Source: CAWCDJ01 sp963796485 (GTDB taxonomy: Bacteria > Acidobacteriota > Terriglobia > Bryobacterales > Bryobacteraceae). From it: DNA of 64,000 nt. Below are positions 1 to 8,083 of the stretch, piece by piece. The position numbers were made by a program, and so were the translations under genes. The DNA lies in the NCBI GenBank assembly GCA_963796485.1, contig CAWCLV010000006.1:310001-374000 (forward strand), given 5' to 3'. Position 1 is the stretch's first letter. Each line of letters starts with the position of its first letter. The notes under the pieces are model-generated. The model worked only from the letters and a program-made list of their open reading frames with translations. It made no database searches and was not told the DNA's origin.

Positions 1-395
1 TGGAGGATGTCGGTTTTGAACAGACCGCGAACCACGCCGAGGGCGGCGCGCGCGAACACCGCGAAGCGGACGTGATTATCCGGATAGTCCTCGCCGGCTT
101 CGCCATAGAGCCCATCGCGATCGAACAGCGGCGGGCAATCCACCAGGTAAAGCGGGTATTCTTCCGGAGCCTGCCAGAGGGAGACGTCGTAGCAGTCGGG
201 ACCGAAGTGCACCGGCAGATGGTCGAAAACCCGGCGGGCGCTTTTCAGTTCGATGAAGCCGTAGCGCGGGATCACCACGGCGGCATCGACGCCGTAATCG
301 CGCAAGGCGGCGGGAAGCGCTCCGACCACGTCGGCCAGCCCGCCCGTCTTGGCGAGGGGCGCAGCCTCGGATGAGACCATCAGGACACGGGACAC
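1..395 (-). CDS. glgA: Glycogen synthase, N-terminal part (cut by window edge)
   Basis: This is the first ~131 residues of an ADP-glucose-dependent starch/glycogen synthase (GT5), which extends alpha-1,4-glucan chains in the cytoplasm. The reading starts at a GTG (395-393) giving SRVLMVSSEAAPLAKTGG, the canonical GT5 start, with the ADP-glucose-binding KTGGL motif at residues 16-20 followed by ADVVGALP. The GLYGEAGEDYPDN stretch further in also fits the family. The gene continues beyond the left edge. An internal ATG at residue 6 is an alternative start but would remove the first beta strand. It follows the S53 peptidase gene on the same strand with a short gap, so it could be co-transcribed. 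Confidence 0.9.
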   Translation of the reverse strand, partial: MSRVLMVSSEAAPLAKTGGLADVVGALPAALRDYGVDAAVVIPRYGFIELKSARRVFDHLPVHFGPDCYDVSLWQAPEEYPLYLVDCPPLFDRDGLYGEAGEDYPDNHVRFAVFARAALGVVRGLFKTDIL

Positions 396-425
396 GTAGG
401 GAATTGTAGCAGGGGCCGCCCGATT

Positions 426-2027
426 CTATTCGCGAGAAGCGGCGGCCGCGCGTGACCGCCCGTGCTTTCGCCGGGCTGGTCCGGGCAGTTTCAATCCGGC
501 GAGAAGCTGCTGGCCGTTGGGGCTGCCCAAACCGGTGCATGCGTCCCATCCCTGGCCCGCATTGAAGGCCCCATTATTGCCGCTGGTGATATCGCGCAAT
601 GCCTTGCCCGCGATCGGAGTGCCGTAAAGGCTGGGATTCAGAAATCCCATCGGCTTCCCGACCTGCTGGTTGAGGACGGCAATCAGCGCGGCCCAGAGCG
701 GCGCGACGGCGCTCGTACCGCCAAACACGGCGCTCCGGCCGTCCACGAAAATCTGGTACCCCGTGGCGGGGTCGGCATCGCCCGCAACGTCCGGGACGCC
801 GCGCCCCTTGAAGTGCGAAGGGTTCACCGAGACCGGCACTCCGGCGTTTGACTGGAAGGATGGCAACGGGAACTTCTCGCTCACGCCGCCCCCCGATGCG
901 CCGTTCCCGGGGCCCTGGTTCCAAACCACCTCCTTGGTGATCTTGCCGGAAGTCGATTCCAGCCGCGTGCCGCCACAGGCCAGGACATTGGGGCTGGACG
1001 AGGGGAAATCGACGTGTGCCGCGCCATCCGTAACGCCATCCGCCGAACCGTCGTCCCCGGAAGCGCAGCAGACGCTGACACCAAGCAGGGCCGCATCCTG
1101 GAACGCCTGGTCGTATGCCGTGAGCGACTGGTCGGTCCAGCTGGATTCGGGGCCGCCCCAACTTATCGAAACCACCGAGGGTTTGCGAACCGTATCGTGG
1201 ACCGCGGTGGTGATAGCGTCGAGGAATCCCTGGTCGCTATTTGGCGCGAAGTAGACCGCGATCCGCGCTCCGGGTGCGATGGCGCCCACCACTTCGATAT
1301 CCAGCAGTACTTCCCCGTCGGCGCTGTTGGGGTCGCCGGATGGCTGGTTCACGGCGCCATCCACCGACACGGAACTGACCGCCGGCGCGGGGCTGACTCC
1401 GATAGAACTGAAGTAGGAGGCGAGATCGGCGGTTTTGTATCCGCCTCCCAGTTCGATAATCGCGACGGTCTGTCCGGCGCCGGTCCCCGCCGGGTAGTTG
1501 TACAGCTTGGCAATGGCGGGCGGTGTGTACGAGGTGTCGCCGGCGGCGCGAGGTCCTATCCCGGCGACGTGGCGGCGGAGCCGCGTTTTGGCCTGCGGGC
1601 GGTCATCGAGCCCGAAGATCCCGACCAGCAGCGGGGCGACATCGGAGGGCACGGTCAATTCACCCGTACGGCCGCGGAACAAGCCGGCTGGCGCCTGGTA
1701 GAGTTCGATGCGCGTGCCGAACGCCTCGTTCATATTGGCGACGGTCCCCTGGAGAACCAGCGCGCGGCGGGCCAGGTCCACCGAGATCACGGTGAGGTCG
1801 TTGCGGGCTGCGAACTGTTCGACGCGTTCCACATCCGCCGGATCGGCGCCATACCGCCGCGCGAATTCCTCCCGCGTGAGGGTTCGGGCCGGCGCGGGCA
1901 GTTTAGCCCGCCGCCGCAGCATCAGAGTGACTTGGATCTGATCGTTCGGATCCGGGCTGCCGATCAGGCTGGCATCCGGTATGGGACGGCGCGCACTACC
2001 TCGCACGATCGAGCGTTCTTCCGCCAT
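426..2027 (-). CDS. S53 family peptidase (kumamolisin/sedolisin type)
   Basis: Serine-carboxyl peptidase of 533 residues, a secreted acid protease family. Residues 25-150 look like the pro-kumamolisin activation domain and 165-520 like the catalytic domain. The catalytic set is visible at the family's spacing: E239 and D243 in GEVLLDIEVVGA, oxyanion D325 in ASGDDGSADG, and S439 in FGGTSAVAPLWA; E to S is 200 residues, as in kumamolisin. A C-terminal DITSGNNG segment resembles the calcium site. No classical signal peptide is seen, which is usual for this group. The ATG at 2027 has a good ribosome site (GGAGAGGAGAA) upstream. It follows the M20 peptidase gene by 49 bases on the same strand, suggesting a two-peptidase operon. 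Confidence 0.93.
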   Translation of the reverse strand: MAEERSIVRGSARRPIPDASLIGSPDPNDQIQVTLMLRRRAKLPAPARTLTREEFARRYGADPADVERVEQFAARNDLTVISVDLARRALVLQGTVANMNEAFGTRIELYQAPAGLFRGRTGELTVPSDVAPLLVGIFGLDDRPQAKTRLRRHVAGIGPRAAGDTSYTPPAIAKLYNYPAGTGAGQTVAIIELGGGYKTADLASYFSSIGVSPAPAVSSVSVDGAVNQPSGDPNSADGEVLLDIEVVGAIAPGARIAVYFAPNSDQGFLDAITTAVHDTVRKPSVVSISWGGPESSWTDQSLTAYDQAFQDAALLGVSVCCASGDDGSADGVTDGAAHVDFPSSSPNVLACGGTRLESTSGKITKEVVWNQGPGNGASGGGVSEKFPLPSFQSNAGVPVSVNPSHFKGRGVPDVAGDADPATGYQIFVDGRSAVFGGTSAVAPLWAALIAVLNQQVGKPMGFLNPSLYGTPIAGKALRDITSGNNGAFNAGQGWDACTGLGSPNGQQLLAGLKLPGPARRKHGRSRAAAASRE

Positions 2028-2076
2028 GAGTTCTCCTCTCCAGCAGGCAAATCGAAAACTGGAGCTAGGATATCAC

Positions 2077-3459
2077 CTACGGCTTCGCAAGTCGCTTGAC
2101 CAGTTCGTACAGAAACTGCTGGCCCTCGTAATAGGCCTGGACCCCCATCCGCTCGTCGCGTCCGTGAAAGCGGATATCGTCGCGATCCATGAAGAAACCC
2201 TGCACGCCATAACTGGGGATCCCCGCGGCCCGTAGATACAGGCCGTCGGTTGCGCCCATCACCATGATCGGGACGGCGGGAACCCCTGGCCACATCGTAT
2301 CGGTCAGGCTGCTGACCGCCTGAAACAGGTCGCGGCGCATCGGGGAAGCCGGGGCTTTGCTGACCTCGCCGGTGATCGCAATGGCGACCTGATCGTCGGC
2401 CACGAGCTTTCGCAGCGTGGATTCGACGTATTCCACCGAATCCTCCGGCAGCACGCGGCAATTCACGTTGGCCGCGGCCAATTGCGGCAGCGCGTTTTTG
2501 GCGTGGCCGCCTTCGATCTGCGTCGCCACGCAGGTGGTCCGGAGCGTGGCGTTCCAGGCCGGAGAGGTTGCAGCCACTTTCTGCATCGCAGCCTGGGAAC
2601 CTTCGGCCACCTGGGCAAGATCGGCGCTGATCGGCCCGGTTTCGATTTTCGACATGGCCCGGAAATACGCCGCGGTGACGTCGTTCGTCTTCGTCGGGAA
2701 ACCGAATTTCGCGAGCCGGTCGAGAGCGCCCGCCAGGTGATAGATGGCGTTGTCCGGCACGGGTATGGAACTGTGCCCACCTTTGTTGTGAACCTCCAGC
2801 CGGAAGTTGATGACGTACTTTTCGCTCACCTGCACGTCGTTCGAGAGTTTCTTTCCGCGCGCCATTTCGCCCCAGCCGCCTTCGTTCAGGGTGAATTCGG
2901 CGTCGATCAGCGGGCGGTGGTTCTTGAGCAGCCACGCGACGCCGTTGTACGACCCGCCGCCTTCCTCATCGGCCGTGAGCGCGACGATGATATCGCGGTC
3001 CGGATGGAAGCCCTCGCGCTTGTAGCGGATCAGGTTCGCGATCCAGACGGAGGCTTGCGCTTTGTCATCGCCGGTGCCGCGGCCGTAGAAATAGCCGTCG
3101 CGCTCGATGAACTGAAACGGGTCCATACTCCAGTCCTCGCGCTTGGCTTCGACCACGTCGGTATGGGCCAGCAGCAGGATGGGCTTCTGGCTGCCGGTCC
3201 CGTGATACCGCACCACCAGGTTGGCCTTTTTGGGAATGGCGCCGCCGACAAAAATATCGGAATCGGGAAAGCCCGCGGCTTTGAGACGGGCCGCCATAGC
3301 TTCCGCCACTGGAGTAGTCGCGCCGGTGGTGTACCCCGACTTGATCTCGATCATCTCTTTGTAGATGGAGCGGGCGAGTTGCCGTTCCGCTTCCGGCGGC
3401 ATGGTCTGGCCGGGGAGGCAGGCCGCCAGGAGCGTCAATGCAAGCAGCGATTTGAGCAT
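2077..3459 (-). CDS. Exported M20-family zinc metallopeptidase
   Basis: Predicted periplasmic or secreted M20/M25/M40 exopeptidase or deacylase of 460 residues. The N-terminus MLKSLLALTLLAACLPGQ is a signal sequence ending near residue 18. Metal-ligand and catalytic motifs of the family are present: LLLAHTDVVEA (His and catalytic Asp), GRGTGDDKAQ (bridging Asp), TADEEGGG (catalytic Glu-Glu) and the dimerisation-domain HNKGGHSS. Substrate cannot be told from sequence; dipeptides or N-acylated amino acids are typical. It lies immediately upstream of the S53 peptidase, so the two may act in sequence on extracellular protein. Confidence 0.93.
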   Translation of the reverse strand: MLKSLLALTLLAACLPGQTMPPEAERQLARSIYKEMIEIKSGYTTGATTPVAEAMAARLKAAGFPDSDIFVGGAIPKKANLVVRYHGTGSQKPILLLAHTDVVEAKREDWSMDPFQFIERDGYFYGRGTGDDKAQASVWIANLIRYKREGFHPDRDIIVALTADEEGGGSYNGVAWLLKNHRPLIDAEFTLNEGGWGEMARGKKLSNDVQVSEKYVINFRLEVHNKGGHSSIPVPDNAIYHLAGALDRLAKFGFPTKTNDVTAAYFRAMSKIETGPISADLAQVAEGSQAAMQKVAATSPAWNATLRTTCVATQIEGGHAKNALPQLAAANVNCRVLPEDSVEYVESTLRKLVADDQVAIAITGEVSKAPASPMRRDLFQAVSSLTDTMWPGVPAVPIMVMGATDGLYLRAAGIPSYGVQGFFMDRDDIRFHGRDERMGVQAYYEGQQFLYELVKRLAKP

Positions 3460-3514
3460 GTCAGATTGTACACGATCAGAACCCGCGCGAACCCGAACTC
3501 TTGGCTATCCTCGG

Positions 3515-3637
3515 ATGGTGCGGATCCTCGTAATCGGCGGGACCGAAACCAAAGCCTTTGCTCCGGCATCTATCAAACCGGGACGAAAGTTGGTAAAACC
3601 CCAATATCGGTACTGGCTAAGGCGATTTAGCCATTGA
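3515..3637 (+). pseudogene. Possible 5' stub of a NAD-dependent epimerase gene
   Basis: A short open frame begins MVRILVIGGT, the almost invariant first strand and turn of NAD(P)-binding epimerase/dehydratases, then continues into unrelated sequence (ETKAFAPASIKPG) and stops after 40 codons inside the -35 box of the toxin-antitoxin promoter. No further epimerase sequence is seen downstream. The simplest reading is that the toxin-antitoxin module replaced the body of an epimerase gene. Only about ten residues match, so chance is possible. Confidence 0.3.
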
Positions 3638-3671
3638 CACGATTTGCGCATGTTGGTATTTTACCAACATG
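3634..3671 (+). promoter_or_regulatory. Toxin-antitoxin promoter with operator dyad over -10 and start codon
   Basis: TTGACA (3634-3639), a 17-base spacer and TATTTT (3657-3662) make a strong sigma-70 type promoter. A perfect inverted repeat, CATGTTGGTA-TTT-TACCAACATG (3649-3671), covers the -10 box and ends on the G of the toxin ATG (3669-3671). The expected transcription start (about 3668-3670) coincides with the ATG, so the toxin message should be essentially leaderless, and no Shine-Dalgarno sequence is present. A further half-site GTTGGTA lies near 3589. The dyad is the natural operator for the HTH antitoxin. Confidence 0.7.
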
Positions 3672-3986
3672 GTCCAGTGCCTGAACCAGCAGGAATCCAT
3701 TGATCTTCTGCGTTTTTGTATTGAGCAAGGCGAGGTAGTTTGGGGCAAACACTTTAAACAAGAGCTTGCGAACGAGGCGGTCTCATTCGCAGATGCATGG
3801 TGGGTCCTACGGAGCGGGCGTATCTTCGACCCTCCCGAGTGCGATATCAAGACGGGTGAGTGGAAGTACCGGATAGAGGGGCATGAACCAGGAGGTAAAT
3901 GGCTGGCGATAGTGTTTAGCTTCAAAACGGTCGAAAGAGCGTTTTTGATCACAGTATTTTCAATTGAAGCAAGGGGGAAGAAATAA
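3669..3986 (+). CDS. DUF4258-type toxin of a type II toxin-antitoxin pair
   Basis: A 105-residue protein with the shape of the DUF4258 / RelE-MqsR-like small toxin superfamily: helical N-terminus, FKQELANEAVSFADAWWVLRSG, then strands ending with KWLAIVFSF and AFLITVFSIE. It is followed one base later by a YgiT-type zinc-ribbon/HTH antitoxin, the standard gene order of MqsRA-like modules. Members are presumed ribonucleases, but no activity can be asserted from the sequence. The ATG sits inside the operator dyad and probably at the 5' end of the mRNA. Base composition is visibly lower in G+C than the neighbours, which suggests acquisition by transfer. Confidence 0.75.
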   Translation: MVQCLNQQESIDLLRFCIEQGEVVWGKHFKQELANEAVSFADAWWVLRSGRIFDPPECDIKTGEWKYRIEGHEPGGKWLAIVFSFKTVERAFLITVFSIEARGKK

Positions 3987-3987
3987 A

Positions 3988-4485
3988 GTGAAACCGGTTG
4001 AATGCAACGCCTGTGGAGCGGCGGCCAACGTGGTCCGAGGCACCTACGCATTCACGGAATGTGGGCTACGCAACGTGACTCTGCAAGGAGTTGAGATCGT
4101 CCGATGCCCACAATGCGGAGATGAGCAAATCGTGATTCCTCGTCTGGATGAACTGATGAGGACCCTGGCTTTCGCGGTCATCAGTCAGCCCTATAGGCTA
4201 CAGGGCGAAGACGTGAGATTCTTGCGCAAGTACCTAAAGATGACGCAGGAAGAATTCGCGTCTTATCTCGATATCGACAAAACGAACCTCTCCAAGTGGG
4301 AGAATAACCAAGACAAAATCGGAGAACAAAGCGACCGTTTGATCCGAAGCATCGCGCTGGCCCTTGGTGATGGCCTGAAAGAACGAATGGAGGAGATCGT
4401 TCGCATGTTTCCCCGGATCCATAAATCCAAGCGGCGTCCGAGACTCGAATGCGATGCAGAGAGTCTCTCCGTGAGTTACGCCTAA
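3988..4485 (+). CDS. MqsA/YgiT-like antitoxin: zinc-ribbon plus HTH
   Basis: Antitoxin and autorepressor of about 165 residues. Cysteines C6, C9, C40 and C43 (CNAC and CPQC) form the YgiT-type zinc site; residues about 72-130 are an XRE-like helix-turn-helix (LKMTQEEFASYLDIDKTNLSKWE). A TTG 24 bases upstream would overlap the toxin; the GTG at 3988 is preferred because AAGGGGGAAG lies just upstream and it follows the toxin stop by one base. It should bind the toxin through the N-terminal domain and the dyad at 3649-3671 through the HTH. The basic C-terminal tail (KSKRRPR) is longer than in E. coli MqsA. Confidence 0.8.
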   Translation: MKPVECNACGAAANVVRGTYAFTECGLRNVTLQGVEIVRCPQCGDEQIVIPRLDELMRTLAFAVISQPYRLQGEDVRFLRKYLKMTQEEFASYLDIDKTNLSKWENNQDKIGEQSDRLIRSIALALGDGLKERMEEIVRMFPRIHKSKRRPRLECDAESLSVSYA

Positions 4486-4576
4486 CAAGATGTTCCAGTC
4501 ATCCTGGAAGAAGCCGCCTTCGCCGCGATTCGGCGGCAATGCATCGCTTCGATTACGAAGCGGAGGACGCAGCGGC

Positions 4577-5857
4577 TCAGAGCCCGTAGAGTTTCCGGGC
4601 GTTGTCGCGGAGCACCATGCGGGCGAGTTCGACTGCCCGCTGATGCGTGATCTCGCCGTCGCGCAGCATACCGGTCAACGCCATCGCGAGCGCCTGGCGG
4701 CCGTTGCGCGCCGCAATCCAGCCGGACTCCTCCCAGCCCATTTCGCTGCTGTACGGGTACGCGTCGGTCCCGAACATCACCTTCTCCGGAACGTACTCCA
4801 GCCACTCGCGGAGCGTCAGCGCCAGGGTGGCGGGCGGCAGCAGCAGGTCCTGCGCGGAATAGTCGAGATACGCGTTCGGCTTGGTCAGGAGCGCGCCGAT
4901 CTCGCGCGTGAACGGCCACCCGCCGTGCAGCATCACGAAGTTCGTCGGGCGCAGCGCGGGGTCGTCGAAGAGCGGCTCGAGGTTCAGCGGGTTGGCCCCG
5001 GCCACGTCGAAATAGCCGCCGGACCCGGCCATGGCGTGGATATGCACCGCCATTCCGAGCCGGCCGCACTCCGCGGCGATGTAGCGGAACAGGAAATCCT
5101 GAAGCGGCTTGTACCCGGTTTCTCCGAGCGGCGGCGGCGAACGGTAAATGCGGCCGGCCGTAGCGCGGTCCACCGCATCGAAGGACAGCGACCGCAGATA
5201 GGCCGCTTCGAATTTCTCGGCCACGGCGCCGCCCTTGCGCTGGCGTTCGAGCGTCGGGGTGACGACTCGTGCCAGGTACTCGTCGAGCGTGGGCGGCATC
5301 GAACCGAGCCCGGCTTCCGAGAGATAGCGCGCCCGCAGCTTATCCTCGAGCGCGAAGAACGATTTGCGGTCGGAGTTGCGCGCGGCCAGTCGCGAGTTAT
5401 CGAGCGGGAACAGCAGCGCGTCGGCATAGGGCACCCAGCGGAACCGGCCGGCCTCGATGCTTTTGCCGGGCGCAACCCGGTTCGCCAGCATGGTCTCGAC
5501 GCCGATCTGGTCCAGCACCCAGGCGGGGTAGCCGTCGCCCTTCTGCGCCATGACCTGCGCCTTCGATTGCGCGCCGTAGAGCGCGTGCGTAGCGTCCGCG
5601 AGCGCCGCCGATCCGGGGCGTACGCCGACGGGATCCGACTGCGGCTCCATGTGGTCCACCGGCAGAGCGTCGAACTCGCGGTCGGGCGCTTCGCCCGGCG
5701 GTGTGAAGCGCACCGGATGCGCGTGGTTATCGACGGCGCGGATTTTTTGGATCTCGGCCGCGAGGTCCGGATCGATGGTGGGCGGACGCGCCGGAGCGCA
5801 CGCGGCCAGCAGCGCGGACGCCGCCAGCAAGACAAGCTGGTATGATTTCTGTTTCAT
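4577..5857 (-). CDS. Lipoprotein amidohydrolase (TIM-barrel metal-dependent)
   Basis: A 426-residue member of the amidohydrolase superfamily (amidohydrolase 2/uronate isomerase-like). The start at 5857 gives a clear lipoprotein signal, MKQKSYQLVLLAASALLAAC with Cys20 in a lipobox, so the protein should be membrane-anchored and periplasmic. DNHAHPVRF carries the HxH metal site; MAVHIHAMAG, NFVMLHGGWPF and MFGTDAYP supply the later His and Asp ligands. Substrate is unknown. The start codon shares the palindrome CATG with the ATG of the divergent gamma-glutamyltransferase, so its promoter must lie inside that gene. Confidence 0.85.
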   Translation of the reverse strand: MKQKSYQLVLLAASALLAACAPARPPTIDPDLAAEIQKIRAVDNHAHPVRFTPPGEAPDREFDALPVDHMEPQSDPVGVRPGSAALADATHALYGAQSKAQVMAQKGDGYPAWVLDQIGVETMLANRVAPGKSIEAGRFRWVPYADALLFPLDNSRLAARNSDRKSFFALEDKLRARYLSEAGLGSMPPTLDEYLARVVTPTLERQRKGGAVAEKFEAAYLRSLSFDAVDRATAGRIYRSPPPLGETGYKPLQDFLFRYIAAECGRLGMAVHIHAMAGSGGYFDVAGANPLNLEPLFDDPALRPTNFVMLHGGWPFTREIGALLTKPNAYLDYSAQDLLLPPATLALTLREWLEYVPEKVMFGTDAYPYSSEMGWEESGWIAARNGRQALAMALTGMLRDGEITHQRAVELARMVLRDNARKLYGL

Positions 5858-7529
5858 GCGACGTTCTCTCATCCTACTGCCGCTGCTTATGGTACCCACA
5901 CTCGCCCCCTCGCAGGACCGCTCCCAGGCCCGCTCGATGGTGATTTCCGATCGCGGCATCGTGGCCACCAGCCAGACACTCGCATCGCAGGCGGGCGCGG
6001 AGGTGCTGGCGCGCGGCGGGTCGGCCATGGACGCGGCCATCGCGGCGAACGCCGTGCTGGGCGTGGTGGAACCGGAAAGCTGTGGCATCGGCGGCGATCT
6101 TTTCGCCATTTACCAGGATGCGAAGACCGGAAAGCTGACCGCCATCAATGCCAGCGGCTGGGCGCCGGCCGGACTCACAATCGACTTCCTGAAAGCGAAG
6201 GGCATCACGAAGATGCCGCAGGAAGGGATTCAATCGGTGACGGTGCCAGGGGCTGTCGATGGGTGGGCGAAGTTGCACGGGCGATTCGGCAAGCTGCCGT
6301 GGAAGGACGTCTTCGCCCCCGCGATCTACTATGCCGATCACGGCTACCCGGTCACCGAGATCATCAGCGAAGCCTGGGGGATGGAGCAGAAGAAGCTCGC
6401 GGCGGACCCCAACGCGCGCAAGGTTTTGCTGCACGACGGCGCCACGCCGAAGCTCGGCGAGATGTTTCGCAACCCGCAGTTGGCGTCGGCGCTCCGCCTG
6501 ATCGCCGCGGAAGGCCCGCAGGCGTTCTACCGGGGCGCCATCGCCAAAGCCATCCTGAAGACCAGCGACCGTCTCGGCGGAACCATGACCGCGGCCGACC
6601 TCGGCGAGTTCCAATCCGAATGGGTGACGCCGCTTTCCACCGACTATCACGGCTGGAAAATTTACGAACTGCCGCCCAGCGGGCAGGGCATCGCGGCAAT
6701 CGAGATGCTGAACATCCTTTCGCTGTTCCCGCTGGCAAGCTGGCCCTCGCGCGGCCTCGAAGAGTTGCATACGCAGATGGAAGCGCAGAAGCTGGCGTAT
6801 GCCGATCTCCACCGTTACGTGGCCGACATGCGCTTTGCGAAAGTGCCGGTGGCGGGCATGATCTCGATGGACTACGCGCGCGAACAGGCCAAGCGCATCG
6901 ACCCGCAGAAGGCGCGCTGCGACGTGGAACCGGGCAACCCGGCGGTGTACGGCGACACGATTTATCTTTCGGTGGTGGATCGCGAGGGCAATATCGTCTC
7001 GCTGATCCAGAGCCTGTATCAGCACTTCGGATCGGGCGTGGTGGTGGACGAGTACGGTTTCCCGCTGCAGAACCGCGGCGGATTATTCGAGCTCGACCCG
7101 GCGCACCCGGACGCGCTCGCCCCGCGCAAACGGCCGTTCCACACCATCATCCCGGCGTTTATGGAGAAGGGCACCATGCACATCGGGTTCGGGATCATGG
7201 GCGGATTGAACCAGGCGCAGGCACACGCGCAGTTCGTCTCGAACATCGTGGACCATGGCATGAACATCCAGATGGCGCTCGAAGCGCCGCGGTTCACGAA
7301 GAAGACCTGGGGCGGGTGCGATGTCCTGATCGAGAACCGCATCCCCAAGGAGATTCGCGATGCGCTCGCCGCCCGGGGCCAGCAGATCAAAGTGCAGGGC
7401 GATTTTTCGAACGAGATGGGCGGCGGCCAGGCGGTGATTCACGATTCGGCAACCGGCGTGAACTGGGGCGCCTCCGACCCGCGAAAGGACGGCGCCGCGG
7501 TGCCCGAACCTCATCCGTATTTTAAGTAG
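5856..7529 (+). CDS. ggt: Gamma-glutamyltransferase, exported
   Basis: A 557-residue gamma-glutamyltranspeptidase/glutathione hydrolase. The start at 5856 gives a Sec signal (MRRSLILLPLLMVPTLAPSQ). The large subunit has the GGSAMDAAIAANAVLGVVEPESCGIGGD region and NASGWAP; autoprocessing would occur before the conserved Thr in YGDTIYLSVVDREGN, releasing the catalytic small subunit. MGGLNQAQAHAQ and a C-terminal IPKEIRDALAARG match the family end. It cleaves gamma-glutamyl bonds in the periplasm. The start codon overlaps that of the divergent amidohydrolase by two bases. The last ~180 bases are copied twice downstream (7531-8041). Confidence 0.92.
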   Translation: MRRSLILLPLLMVPTLAPSQDRSQARSMVISDRGIVATSQTLASQAGAEVLARGGSAMDAAIAANAVLGVVEPESCGIGGDLFAIYQDAKTGKLTAINASGWAPAGLTIDFLKAKGITKMPQEGIQSVTVPGAVDGWAKLHGRFGKLPWKDVFAPAIYYADHGYPVTEIISEAWGMEQKKLAADPNARKVLLHDGATPKLGEMFRNPQLASALRLIAAEGPQAFYRGAIAKAILKTSDRLGGTMTAADLGEFQSEWVTPLSTDYHGWKIYELPPSGQGIAAIEMLNILSLFPLASWPSRGLEELHTQMEAQKLAYADLHRYVADMRFAKVPVAGMISMDYAREQAKRIDPQKARCDVEPGNPAVYGDTIYLSVVDREGNIVSLIQSLYQHFGSGVVVDEYGFPLQNRGGLFELDPAHPDALAPRKRPFHTIIPAFMEKGTMHIGFGIMGGLNQAQAHAQFVSNIVDHGMNIQMALEAPRFTKKTWGGCDVLIENRIPKEIRDALAARGQQIKVQGDFSNEMGGGQAVIHDSATGVNWGASDPRKDGAAVPEPHPYFK

Positions 7530-7530
7530 G

Positions 7531-7813
7531 ATAGGCCTCCTGGCCTGTCCACGCGCCGAAGGCGCGCGCCGGCGTCTCGATGAATTGCGGCTGGCGGGCG
7601 GAGGCCGTTCCCGCGCCGCCCGCGCATGTCCACCACCAGGTTGGCTATGCAACTTTCCCAAGGAGATTCGCGATGCGCTCACCGCCAGGTCGAACGAGAC
7701 GGGCGGCGGCCAGGCGGTGATTCACGATTCGGCAACCGGCGTGAACTGGGGCGCCTCCGACCCGCGAAAGGACGGCGCCGCGGTGCCCGAACCTCATCCG
7801 TATTTTAGGTAGG
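7531..7813 (+). repeat. Chimeric tandem repeat, unit 1 (spacer + kdsA piece + ggt 3' end)
   Basis: A 283-base unit following the ggt stop. It contains, in order, a spacer with the AGGCCTCCTGGCCTG palindrome, a piece nearly identical to the 3' half of kdsA (like 8478-8621 but with about 65 bases deleted between two GCCC repeats), and a copy of the 3' end of ggt starting AAGGAGATTCGCGATGCG, lacking about 30 internal bases but still reading in frame to the ggt stop. No own promoter or start is evident; it is recombination debris, not a gene. Confidence 0.8.
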
Positions 7814-8041
7814 ATAGGCCTCCTGGCCTGTCCACGCGCCGAAGGCGCGCGCCGGCGTCCCGATGAATTGCGGCTGGCGGGCGGAGGCCGTTCCCGCGCC
7901 GCCCGCGCATGTCCACCACCAGGTTGGCTATGCAACTTTCCCAAGGAGATTCGCGATGCGCTCACCGCCAAGTCGAACGAGACGGGCGGCGGCCAGGCGG
8001 TGGTTCCCGATTCGGCAGCTGGTGTGAATTGGGGCGTGAAG
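7814..8041 (+). repeat. Chimeric tandem repeat, unit 2 (truncated)
   Basis: Second copy of the preceding unit at an exact 283-base offset (for example TTGGCTATGC at 7641 and 7924). It is nearly identical through the spacer and the kdsA-derived piece but diverges near the end of its ggt-derived piece (ATTCACGATTCGGCAACC becomes TTCCCGATTCGGCAGCT) and stops at about 8041, where unrelated sequence begins. The near identity of the units implies recent tandem duplication. Confidence 0.78.
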
Positions 8042-8083
8042 GCGCGCTCCGCGCGCAGGGGCAGGCCGGGATGGCCTACCCCG

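Noticed and set aside
4486..4576. Remaining 3' part of the epimerase cut by the toxin-antitoxin module
   Set aside because: Frames here do not resemble an epimerase C-terminus.
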